64,000 nt of DNA from Penelope pileata (lineage: Eukaryota > Chordata > Aves > Galliformes > Cracidae). Where the stretch lies: assembly GCA_013396635.1 (NCBI GenBank), contig WBMW01005277.1, positions 210,694 through 274,693 of the forward strand. Direction: 5' to 3'. Every line of letters starts with the position of its first letter. Position 1 is the stretch's first letter. The position numbers and the translations under genes are program-made. Under the pieces are notes generated by a model. The model searched no databases. It was not told the DNA's origin and was given only the letters and a program-made list of their open reading frames with translations. Positions 1 to 11,575 of this stretch are shown in pieces.

Positions 1-3000
1 CAAGACCTCCTTCCACCCAGGTGCAGGATAATGCCAAAGCCCCAAGCAGAGATATTGGAGCACAGAAGCAGCAGCAGCCCTGCACCATGGGTTAACGCCA
101 GCCCTTCCACCGAGATTATTTTGGAAGCACGGGCAGTATTTTTAGCCTGGAAAGCAGGCAGCACTTCCCTTTCTGACATCTCTCCTCCCTCTCCCAACGA
201 GGCAGGGCTCTCTGTTGCGGCCGGGCAGGGGGATGCACGCAGAGCCTGATGCTGGTTGTGAAAGAACTGTGCTATTTTGATCGGAGGAGCTGAGCACACT
301 TCACCCCCATGCATTTTGCAATCCTCACACAAAGGAGGTGAAGCCACCGTGGACTGCCTGGGCTTATCCCAATCCCTCCCTGCATCCCGCAGTGTCCTGG
401 AGCTGGGAGGAGATCCTGGGATCTGGGATCCTGGGATGCCCAGGAGGATGCACAATAGTGGGTCCCCACTGCAGCAGAAAAAGTAGTGAGCAGGGATGGT
501 ACCGTGATTGTTTTAGGAGCTGAGCCTGCTGATAAATTGCCATCAGTTCGAGTGATTCACATTCAGAACCTGGGAAAAAGTGAATTTGCAGCTAATGAGC
601 AAGTGCAGCTGCATTTGATTGTAATGGAAACATAAAACCTTTTTGACTGCATAAGTAGATTCCTAAAACCAGAGGAAGAACCATCAGAATCCACAGATGA
701 GGAAGGTACCAAGGACCACACTGAACAGAAATGAACTTTGTAAACAACCAAAGTCAGGGCCCAAAGGGGCCTTTGGAGCTGCAGCCTTTTATTCCCCATC
801 ACAGAATGTCCCCTGCCTTTGGGTAGAGTTCATCTGCTGCAAAATGCATCCAACAGGTTTTATACAAGGAAAATGATACACTCACGGCTGGAGATGGATC
901 GCTGGGTGCAATCCATTTTTCCAGCATCTGGAAAAGGCGAGGAGAAGGCTGGGGGTGTCCCCAAGGATGGGGGTGCAGCAGGAGCCATGGGGATGGGCTC
1001 ACATTGGGGAGAAGAAAGGGGGAACAGTGCTGGGGATCAGCACTGTCTCATATGGGGGCCACCAAAGTTGCCTTGAAGCTGGAGCTCTGGGATGCAGCAT
1101 TCCCCTTCCCACACTTTCAGCAAACAGGGATGATCCCAAAAGCAAGAGCTGCAGGGTGCACCAGGATCAGATGGGGTGAGCTAAGAGCACCTCGCTGAGC
1201 CCAGTGCTATTTGGGGTGCACAGCCATGATCCCCTCCCCCCCCAGAGACTGATGGCGTCCTCATGGCTCTGTAATTCCCAAACACAACGCAACGCACATG
1301 GGAGCTGCTGCAGGCAGGATGGCAGCCCCAGGGTGCCCCAGCATCTGGCTCTGTGCTGCTCTGCATCCTCCTCCCTCCACTTCCCATCCCATCTCCTTCC
1401 TCTCATCCCCACCTCCTTGCACCCATCCCCATCTCTTTCCTCCCATCCCCATCCTCGAAGCCCAAAGCTTCGCACTCACTGGGACCAGCCCAGCTCTGTG
1501 CCTCCCAGCTCACCTCTGGACCACACAGAATGTGAAAACCTGAAAGTTTCTGCTGCTTTCCAGGAGAAAACGGGGTTGTGCATGGTTTGGGTCTATATCG
1601 TGCCTCCCCTGAGCTGCAGCAGGAACGCACAATCTGGCATCTGGCTGCTTTGGCCGCTTTATAGATGCTAAAAATCAGTTTGCTGATTAAAAATCAGTGT
1701 GTGCTGATGCTCCGTCTTCTACCTCCAAACCCCAGCAGGGCCATCACCTCCCCAAAAGAGGAGGCAAGGCTGCCTCTGCACCCTACATCCACATAGAATC
1801 AAAATCTGAGCCCAACCTTTCCATCCCCAACCCAGAAAATAAATTTTTCCCCATCAATTCTCTGCTTGGGATTGAATTTGGGATTGCTGGAGGCCGCCCT
1901 GCTGAGCTGCCAGCCCTGGGCTGACCCAGCAGGAGGTGGGTGAGCTGCTGACTCGGGCACACGGTGCCTTTTATGTGCTGATGTATGACAGGGGAGCAGC
2001 AGCACACCCTGAATTGGGCAACACTCAGCTGCGCAGGGGAGGAGGCTGCGAGCGGAGCTTTGGGAAACGGCTGCAGCCCTGGGGTGCACAGGGTGCGTCC
2101 TGGGTGCTGCAGACCTCTGTGCTTTGAATCTCAGGGTCTCAGTTTGTAATCTGAAGGCAGCAGGGCCAGAGCAGGGGCTGAGCAGCTTGCTTAACCCACT
2201 GCTGTGGGTGCAGTGTTGTCCCTGGTTGCATCCTGAAAATTCCATACACAACCGATGCAGCTCTGCAGAGCACAGCTGATGGTCACCTCACTCAGCATTG
2301 TGACTTCTCTACCTCCATTCAGCAAAACTATTCCCATTTAAAAGCAGCACACAGGAGCTGGGTGCCTGGTGATAGCTTCTCTCCTCCACAAACCTTTGCT
2401 GCAGATGCCACAGGCTCCCACACCCCTGCTCGGAGGTCCCCCAGCACCCAGAGACCCCCAAAGCAGTGGGGCAGAGCCCACACCGCATCCCACCAGCCCC
2501 ATCCTTTTAACCGAGCAACCGCGCTCGCTCTGCGGCCCGGAGCTTCGTTTTAAATAGACACTCCTTGAATAAAACCTACAAAAATACCTTGGGTCGTCCT
2601 TCTGCTGAGCATGAAACCACAGCGCGGCAAAGAGGAACCATCGGCTCGAAGCAGGCACACTTCTGCCCGCCCGTCCCACCCTCCTTGCGCAAAGCAGAGG
2701 GCGATTATTTGGGAGGAAGATGCGTGCTGAGCCTGCCAGCTCCCCCCGCCACGCTCGTGGGTCTTTTGTACAGCCCCAGGGGAGAGAAAAACATTTGTTT
2801 GAAAAACAGGAAAATGTGATTGTAAAACCACAACAATGGGCTGGGGAAGGAGCCGGAGCAGCTCTCAATTTAGCTTTCGAAACAGCCCTTCCAGTTGACT
2901 AAATATTTCTGTAGCAAACAGCCGCCGCGTTGCACTGCACGCCCTCTCCCGACTCCGGCAGTGAATGCATCGAGCGGTGCCTTCCCTGCCTGCCCTGAAC

Positions 3001-4530
3001 AAGGGGACGAATCTGCACCTCCCATTGCAGGCTCCATCCTCGCCATGGCTCACGGTGCAAGCACTGGTGGGCTCCTCGCTGCACGACCCCTGCAAAGCAA
3101 GGAATTACCCTTCAGCATTTCCTATACACCTTTGCCTTTTCCTTTCTAATATACCCCTAAAAGCAATTCCAGTGTGGCCACCACATGAAAACCCATCGTA
3201 TGCATTCGTTGACCTCTTCCTGCTCTTCCTTGCTTTTTCCATAGAGAAGCTCAAGCCAAACTCTTTCACAAAAAGGGGCCGCCTGAGGTTGCAGCACTGT
3301 TTGCACATGTCACCACCTGAGTGAGGCTGGAAAGTGTTTATTTCCCTTCAAAATGCCCAGCGGGTTTGTATCCAGATAAAGAAATAATAGCCGGCAACAC
3401 TCTGTTTTCCTACACACCAGGAGAGTGAACAAAAGCGTCTGGCACGCTCGGAGCTGCTGGGGACATTGCAACCCATCGTGGTGCAGTGTCCGCACTTTGC
3501 ATCTATGGAAAAAAGTGGCTCTTCTGCCCTCAGGGTGGGCTTTGGGGTGAAGCCTTCAGAAAATAAATCAGATTTTGGACCACAGCAATGCAGCAATGGC
3601 AGCTCCTTGTCGTCCCAGGCTCTTTGGGGTACGGCTCACTGCATCCCAGCAGCCACTCCAACAGCAACGTGGCAGCTTCTTAACCCACCCCGACCCAGGC
3701 ACTTGGGGTTTTCTCATTGAGCCATTTAGGGAAAGGAAATATCAGTGAGATCCTCCAAGCTCCAAAGCTCAGTGCAGCTCCTAAAGCACTGCAGAGCCCC
3801 ATACTCTCAGTGAGAGGCTGAAGAGCCCCCTGTACCCTCATGGGGAGGTTATGGGGGGAATGAGCTGTGAGCAGAGGTGTTGCCATGAGGCCATGGAGCA
3901 GAAGGGTCCAACAGCAGAGCAAGATCCACAATAAATAATCACGTGTCAATAAGAAAAAAGGATGCTATGATCCAGCCATGGACATGGTGCTTTCCCCATC
4001 AGTTCAGTAGCTTGAATCCGTTCCTGATCTCCTATTAATAATGATGCAAAGCTTGCTCTAGTACTCGGACTTGATACAGAGAACACTGTGAGGTCCTTTG
4101 GGTTGGACTGGAGAGGAAGGACGTATCTTTTTTGCAGCTTTGTGATGGCACATGGTCTACCTGGATGGCCAGAGGCAGCTCCAGATGGAGCGAAGCAGCC
4201 ACACCACCCAACGAGGCGGGTCTGCAGGGGAAGGTGCATCCTCTCCTTCCAAAAAGTCTCAGGAAACACGTCAGGAATGAACGTGTGAGTAAATCTTTCC
4301 ACCCAGCATGCTATGACCTCAGCTCCCAGCCTGCCTGCACGAGGCTGGAGGCAGTGTTCAGCTCCTCGGCACATGGTGAAGGGGCGACACAGAACAGATT
4401 GTGTCGTGCTGAGAATGCATCCCCAATGTGTGTCCATTTCTTTCACCTGGGGATGTATTGAGGTGCCCAGCTCCCTGCTTTCTCAGCAAAGGGAGGAGGC
4501 AGAGGGTGGAGAGGGGGCTCCCATCACACA
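1..4530. other. No gene recognised (intergenic)
   Basis: I see no exon, RNA gene or clear transposon here. Open frames on both strands are short, rich in Trp, Cys, His and Pro, overlap each other and show no family motif. A pyrimidine-rich CCCATC-type stretch lies around 1,375-1,455. The sequence at about 2,520-2,960 is less repetitive and richer in CpG than its surroundings, but has no start or splice structure I can defend. Confidence 0.6.
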
Positions 4531-4536
4531 ACCTCC

Positions 4537-4775
4537 ATGGCCAATCTCCATGGCCCCTCTGGGAAGGGATTCATGGCACAAACCAGGGGGAAGGACCTAA
4601 GATGGAAGCAGGATGTGGCCAACCTCCATCATCCCTCTGAGATGAGATTCATGGCACATATGTGGGGGAAGACCTCAGATGTAAGCAGGACGTGGCCAAC
4701 ATCCATTGACCCTCTCAGATGGGATTCATGGCATACATGATGGGAAAGACCTCAGATAGAAGCAGGATGGACCTG
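4537..4775. repeat. Minisatellite, about 78-bp unit, about 3 copies
   Basis: The phrase GATTCATGGCA recurs at 4568, 4646 and 4723, giving periods of 78 and 77 bp. Each copy also carries GACCT.AGAT..AAGCAGGA and TGGCCAACCTCCAT words. Copies differ by scattered substitutions. Short overlapping open frames across it are a by-product of the repeat. Confidence 0.8.
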
Positions 4776-4975
4776 CTGATCCCCATGGTCCCTTCCAATG
4801 TAGGATATTCTAGGATGTGCCAACTGCTGCCAGCCAACGGGTTGAGAGGTGAGAACACGAGCAGCAAAGGGCCCAAAGAATTGTCATAGGATCCTAAAGT
4901 ACTTCAGGATGGAAGCAACCTGTTCAGCCTCCTGCTTGAAACAGAGAGCCATCAGAATGGTCACACAGAGCAGGA

Positions 4976-5035
4976 ACGGGATGATCTTTAAGGTCTCTTC
5001 CAACCTCAGCCATTCTGTGAACCCAGAGAATCTCT
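4976..5035 (+). mobile_element. CR1 LINE 3'-end remnant
   Basis: The sequence GGGATGATCTTTAAGGTCTCTTCCAACCTCAGCC followed by ATTCTGTGA matches the end of the avian CR1 3' UTR in sense orientation. Only the terminal part is recognisable. A related degenerate piece (CCCTTCCAATGTAGGATATTCTAGGAT) lies just before it at about 4,790-4,818. Confidence 0.65.
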
Positions 5036-8000
5036 GCCACAGCCAACGGCACGGACATCACCTGACGTGAGGACCTCAAAGCATCTCCCAAAGGCAACTC
5101 CTGTTCCTCACCTGCACGCAGGGGCCAGCAGCAGGCTCAGTGCCACCAGGTGGACCCAGACACACGTACAGAGTGGTGGGAGAGGAGGGGAAGAGCAGGG
5201 TCCAGGGTAATTCAGGGAGACGTGAGCCCATGGGCTCCTGATCATGCAGGTACCAGGGGATGGGGGGCTTCAGCCCTTCCGAAAGCCACAGAGGAGCCAC
5301 CGAAAGCTGTGAAACATTCACAGAGCTAAAGACAACCGAAAAGGCAAATATGAAGAAATGTGGGGACGGAGCTGCATGAAACCCCCAGGCAGTGATGCAC
5401 CCCATGGCTGCCGAGCAGCCACATCCTACCCACAACCAGGCCAGTCCCAGGAAGAGGCCAGTGCAGGTGCCTTCTGCTCTGAACTCACCCAGCACCGTGG
5501 TGGTGGAGAGGGCAGAGCATCCCCCGCAGCAGAGGGGCTGAGCACCATTTTGGGACCCATCTGCATCCCAAACCCAAATCCAGCCTCTAGGGCACAGGGG
5601 CTGATGCTGTGCGCTGAGCTCTGGTGGTGGCCCATGCCAGGATCCCCTCTGGGTTTTGGGAGAGAAGAGAGGGAAATGCCCACTGCCGTGTGCTTCCAGC
5701 ACTCTGCTGAGTGCTGCTGCTGGCCCCTCTCCATGACAGTGCCCTCCCATCCCCTCCACTCTCTCTCTGGATCCCCAGACACACCAGGCATTTTTGGGTG
5801 ATTTCTGTTGATTTTTCATGGATTTCTGCATGGAGTTATACCAAGTGCTCTGGAGGCACTGATGAAACCCCCCCAAGCCATGGGGCAGGATGGAGGCAGA
5901 TGCTGCACAGCAACATGGGCCATGCAGATGGGCCATCCAACACCTCTCTGCCACAGATCCCAATAGAGGAGGGGACAACCCATGATGTGCACAACCCCAT
6001 TGGGGCTGCAGGGACCCAAAGCCAACTCCCTTCCTCCAACCCCTCCCCACCTCCTCCTGCTGGGAGCTGAAGGGTTTTTCTGCCTTAACCCCAAAAGCAC
6101 AGAGCGGGAGACCCTGCTCCTACCACATCCCAAACCCTGCTTGGGTTTTCTCCCCCACCCTTTTCTGCTCACAAAGGGACTTGACATTTGCTACAGAGCT
6201 ATTTTTAAAAAACAAGGCTTCTACAACAAAGCAGTCAAGTTTGAGGTTTCGTTGAGCAACGTTTCGGCACGCTGTGGTCCCTGTTACATGGGTGCTGCCC
6301 TCGCGTGAGCTTCGAGCACGAGGTTGACAACGTTTAAACCTTCCTCTTAGCAATGGGAACCTCATCATCGCCATGACTGTGCGACTACTCACCCTTCAGA
6401 TTCAAAGAGATCTGTTGGAAACCATCCTGTTTGGGTGCAAAAAGCCCCCCAAACTGCTAATAATGAGACATGGTTCATCCCGTCATTGCCACAGCATTTT
6501 GGCTCTGCCTGTGACTGCAGGGCGAGGGCTGATTTGCAGCCGAGGCTGCTTCTGAGCAGAGCAGCTCAGCCCAAAGCGTGTCACAATTTCCCAGGAAAAG
6601 CAGAGAGAGATGAGGTGAACACGAGCTGTGCATCAAGTTCCAAAATTGCCACCAGAAGAACTTATGTTTGCCAAATCCGCATATTTGTCCTTTTTTTTTC
6701 ACCCAACTCCAGCTCTAAGTTAATTCCCAGCCCTAAAGCAGCTTCCTCTGCCCCATGGGGATATCAGCCCATCTGAAAACCCTCCCCTTCTTCTCATCCC
6801 AGCAGCACAAATCTCCCACATTTTCAATGCAGAGCTCACGAGCACCCATGATAATCCCCCCACCCCGGTCCATCCGTTTGCTTCCTCGCTCTGCTTTTAT
6901 AGACAAATTCTGCTTCTTTTGCAGTTTTCCTCCCTGCAAAGAGTTTCCCTCTGATGCTCAGAGTTCTAGGCAGCTGCCAGCTCAGTTTTTCCTTGCAGTT
7001 TTCCTTAAAGCCTGTGCTGGGACGGCAGCTGCTTCTGAGCATCTCTGCTGCTTGCTCACATCAGAGCCACATCAGACGCATCCAGACCATGGGATTCACT
7101 TTAAGGGTCCTGCTGCTGTAAGGGTTCAGTTTGCATCTTGCATTTTGGAACAACCTGAGCACATGCTCAGCACTCTCTGCAGCCCAAAGAACTGAAGCAA
7201 GCTGCTTGCAATTGGAAATTCCCAGGCTGGGCCGTGGGAGCGTTGCGCCTATTTCAGCACTTTTGAGGTAGGACGAAACTCAAGCAGTTCTTCCACCACA
7301 GCTCTCCTCCTGACCACGGTGCCACAACACGCACTTTTTTATCTTGATGCAATTTCCCAAGCTCTTCACANGGGAAGTACCAAGGACTGGGAGGAGAAGA
7401 GAAGGGAGCTGCATTACTTTGGGATGGAGAAAGCAGGGAGGTGCTCTCCTTGGTCCAGGCAAGGTGGAGGCTGTGTGCTGAGAAGCTGTTGCAATGTAAG
7501 CAAATGCTGCAGCTGTGTGTCCTCATGGTTTAGCAGCACAAAGCAAGCGCCAGGTGAGCACCCATCAGATAAAGTCGTGCAGCACCGCAGCACCCACAGC
7601 GCTCTGCACGAGGGGAGCAGCAATGAGAGCTTCATGCTTTGAAGGTGTAAACCCAAAGCTGAGCATCTGGCCTGGAAACGGGTGAGCATGGGTGTCCCAC
7701 GAGAGCTTTTTGCCCGTTAAAAGGGAAAAACTCAAACCCAGAGCACCGCAGCCTTTCTCGCTTGGAAGAGGGGAGCGATGCCCACCTGCATGGAGGTTTC
7801 TTCTGTGCTGCATGGTGAGCAGCTGACCCACAAACATGAGCGAGAGCTGCTGCCCTGTCTGCCCTTCCCCTCCCAGCTGATGTCTGCCAGGAGCCAGGAA
7901 ATAAGCACCCTGCAATGGCTCTGAGCATCTCTGGGCTGCAGCAGTGACAGCGACAGAGGGGACCTGGGGACATCGGGGCGAGAGCGATCGGAGCATGGCA

Positions 8001-8880
8001 CGCAGAAATCAACCTCAGCAGAAATCCTGGGAAGGCTGCACAAGAGCAGGGCCCAGGGCAGGGTGCGGGTGCCCCAGTGCTGGAGCTGCAGCTCACACCG
8101 ATGGCAATTGCTGCTGATGCTCCCCAGGCTCCTGGGCAAGAGGCAAACGCAGGGCTCCAAAAAACTCCTGGAGCATCCTCTCCTCTCCATCCTCTGCCCT
8201 GCACATCCCTAGGGCAGCCAAAACTCGCACGCGTCGGAGCAGCGCAACGGAGACCTTCAGCAAAAAGCAGAGGGTAAAGAAAGCCCAGAAGATGATCTGG
8301 AGGAGAGTACCTTTGCTGTCAGCGCTCATCTGCCCGGCCCGCACGCAGAGCTGCCCGCTGCCCTTTAGCTTTGTCTCTCCTTCCCCCCAGTGCATGGTGA
8401 CAGTCCCCCAGGCAGAGCAGCGCTTTCGTGTGGTCTGCACCGTGTGTGGCGAGGAGCCCTGCTCTCTAGCTTTTTTCTCGGTGCAGTTTCCATGCTCGGT
8501 TTCAGAATGACGACCTCTGATGCCGCGCTGCCGCGGGCAGCGGCTCGCTCTCGCGCACAAGTGGGTTTATCGTGCATCCTTTCATTTTACTCTCACACCC
8601 AGCTGGGGGCCAACCGGTTTCAAAATAAAATGGAGCTGCCAGGAGCTCTCGGGACTCTACCGACTGTTCTCTAACGCTTTGCTGAAAATGGCCCTTTTCC
8701 ATGAATTCTCCCACTGGCACATTTGGTCACCCGGGGATTCCGGGGCAATGAGTATCCCAAGAGAAGATGCATCACGATGCCCGGTTTTATATCTGCTGGG
8801 TGGTGCGGAAAGACTAAAATTAGAGCAGCTTTGGAGCCACCCACACTCACCCAGGAAGGGAAGAGTCCCTCCCTTTGAGC
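5036..8880. other. No gene recognised (intergenic)
   Basis: No supported gene. A 324-codon open frame on the minus strand (5,076-6,050) and smaller frames on the other strand overlap here. Their Trp/Cys/His/Gly-rich composition and lack of any domain look like GC-rich chance frames. A single ambiguous base lies at 7371. The stretch at about 8,220-8,560 is richer in CpG but shows no exon. Confidence 0.55.
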
Positions 8881-8885
8881 ATTAA

Positions 8886-9358
8886 CCCAAAGCTCAGTGT
8901 TCCAAACAGCAGCAGGAACTCACAAATGAAGGGTCGCTCCCAATTAACAGAACCAAAAGATGAAGGAGCCAATCCCCAACGTTCCATAAGAAAGGAGAGG
9001 TGATGCCCAAGCAGTGGGGCTGCTCCCAATTAATGGGACCAAAAGATGAAGGAGCCAATCCCCAACGTTCCGTAAGAAGGGGAAGGTGATGCCCAAGCAG
9101 TGGGGCTGCTCCCAATTAATGGGACCAAAAGATGAAGGAGCCAATCCTCAACGTTCTGCAAGCAGGGAGTGGTGATGCCCAAGCAGTGGGGCTGCTCCCA
9201 ATTAATGGAACTGAAAGACAAAGTAGCCAATCTCCAACATTCTCCAAGCAGAACAAGTGATGCCCAGACACCGGAGCTGCTCCTAATTAATGAGACCGAA
9301 AGACGAAGGGGCCAATCCTCAACGTTTTGCAAGCAGAGTGAGTGATGCCCAAGCACCA
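8886..9358. repeat. Minisatellite, 85-86-bp unit, about 5.5 copies
   Basis: The word TGATGCCCA recurs at 9001, 9087, 9173, 9258 and 9343, giving periods of 86, 86, 85 and 85. A divergent leading copy begins near 8,915. Each unit contains GCTCCCAATTAATGGGACC, AAAGATGAAGGAGCCAATC and CAACGTTC. Divergence rises towards the right end. The unit is not a multiple of three, so the open frames across it are not evidence of coding. Confidence 0.93.
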
Positions 9359-11280
9359 GGGGAACTCAGAGAGTCTGTAACAAAGTCAGGAGTTGTCCCA
9401 GCTCCGTGCTCAGCACTGAAATTGTCCTCTCCATGCTTGGCAGCCTGTCCCTCCAGTGCAATATTTACTCTGCACCCACTGCTCCCAGCAGCAGATGGAG
9501 GAGCCCCGAGCAAGCAAAGCTTTTTGCATCTCGATGGGAAGGCCGGGAGGTTTCGGAGCAGAGGGACTCCAAGGGGGATGAGAACAGCAGAGTTCACAAA
9601 GCGTCGCCATCCGAAATAGCTGGGGGCAGAGAACCTGGGCTGGTTGTTCTGCTGGGGAGGACACCACAGCTCAGACAATGCAGCACTGTTTTTCCCCTGC
9701 TACGCTGGGGAAAATTAGTTTTTCCTCCCTTTAATTGTCCTTCTGTTTGCAAATTGCTAATGCATGCTTTGAGTCTCTATAACTTCTATTTTAGGAGCAA
9801 AGCAAATGGCAAACGAGGAGAGCCGGAGTGAAGCTTCCATGAAACTTTTGCCTCCACTGCTGTGACACGGGACAATCCCGAAGGCCAACATGAAGCTGGC
9901 CCAAATCATCCTCAGAAAAACACACCCCACGCACAGAGTGTGCCCCTCTTGGATTTATTGCTTAAGAGCAAAAGGCACCAACTGGAACTCGGTGTGCAGC
10001 ATTGGCTGTGCCCATTGCAGTGGTTGTAACCTCTGAGATTTTGGGGGGATACAACTAGCAAGGAAAGGTACAAAAATGGACATAAGATGATCTGAGCTCT
10101 GTAATTCTCCTCTTTACTTTGCCAAAATATCAGGTACGTTGCAGAAAAGACGTCCCCCAACAGAACAAAAAAAAGAGCTCGGAAGAAACAGAAGGTCAAA
10201 TTTTCTTCTTATGCAACGCCCTTGCAACTTGTAAAATCTAAAGCTGTCGGACATAAATCAACCACTAACTGCCTGGGGTTACAGAGACACTTCCTCTAAT
10301 CGCACCGATTGCGTAAGTGCCTCTTAACGGGAGTTTGTCTCTTCTGAAATCTCTGTTGGGGTGAGGCTGACCAGGCCCCGGGGGCTGAGCCTTTTGCTCC
10401 TTTTGCTGCTGGGTGTCCCAACCCGTCCCATCTTGTCCTCGCTACTCTGGGGCGAGCTTGGTGCCACCACCATTGTGTCCTCACCTGGGGACCCCCTCTC
10501 TCATCCTCAGTCCCTTTTGCACCTGGAGAAAGGTTGGGGAAGGCTCTTGGGTCAAACAACATTTTTCCCTGTGGATGCAAATGGGAGAGAACAGTGGGAC
10601 CCCATCTTTGTCCCATAACACTGCTGTCCATGGGGTCTGCTGCAGCACATCAGCGGGCTGAGCCCTTCTAGAACTTGCTTTATTTACATTAACATATTTA
10701 TCTTATTTATGCAGTCCTTCCCTTACGCCTCCCCCCATCCACAAACAAAGACAAAGAAACCGAGATAAATCACTGCACGCCACTCCCGCTTTGGAGCATT
10801 CTGGTCTGCAGCAAAACACAACGGGGACAAGGACAGGTTTCGGTGCCCCCTCCCTCTATGCCATGGGACACACGAGAGCCCCGAGCCCAGTGCTGCCGCG
10901 CTGTTTGTTTGGTGACAGCTCTGCTAGGGTTATTTTTAGCCGGTGACGCCTGGGGTATTTCGCTTCAGGATATCCGGTCTGAGCCTCTTTCTGGGAATCC
11001 CATGTTCTCTAATTGTAAACAGCCCCAATCAGTTGCTGCAAGTGTGAGAGGCCCCGACTCCTCCGGCGGGGCTGTCAGGTGTGAGTCAAACAGGAAGCCG
11101 CCGCCGCTTCCACGAGCGAGGCATCTGGTGTCAAAAAGTGCCCTCAATTAACACGGCCCCACAGCACGCCCCACATCCGGCACCCTGGGGTGCTGCAGGA
11201 ACAGGGTGCAGCTCCATCCCTCCTCCAAAGTGTTGTCACTGTGGGAAAGGGGCTCCTGAGGGCCTTGGGTGCAGATGAGG
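9359..11280. other. No gene recognised; AT-richer block at about 10,670-11,140
   Basis: No exon is visible. About 10,670-10,770 is unusually AT-rich (TTTATTTACATTAACATATTTATC and following) and leads into a CpG-containing stretch up to about 11,140. Its unique, non-repetitive character suggests it could be conserved non-coding DNA, but this cannot be judged without an alignment. Confidence 0.45.
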
Positions 11281-11282
11281 CT

Positions 11283-11575
11283 TCAGCAATGCAAAAGGGA
11301 GTGGGGGTGGGATGGGATGCGTTGGGATGAGGATGTCGAGGGGTTGGGGATGCTGATGGATTGAGGATTCCAATGGGATGCCAATGGTTTGGGGATGCCA
11401 ATTGGATGGGATTCAGATGGGTTGGAGATGAAGATGGTTGGGGATGATGATGGGATTCCAGTGGGTTGGGGATGGGGATGATGATGAAGGGATGGGATAG
11501 GGATGATGAAGGGGTGGAGATGACAAAGGGATGGAGATGATGGAGGGATGGAGATGTGTTGGGGATTCAGGAGTT
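11283..11575. repeat. GGATG-rich imperfect purine repeat
   Basis: About 290 bp are dominated by GGGATG, GATGATG, GGTTGGGGATG and GGATGGAGATG words with no fixed period. The purine strand is the plus strand. Pro/His/Ser-rich frames on the minus strand arise from this composition. Confidence 0.8.

Noticed and set aside
2338..2868. 176-codon minus-strand frame in a CpG-richer region
   Set aside because: No recognisable motif and no splice or promoter support; composition-driven.
5076..6050. 324-codon minus-strand open frame
   Set aside because: Trp/Cys/His/Gly-rich, no domain or repeat logic, overlapped by open frames on the other strand; typical of GC-rich DNA with few stops.
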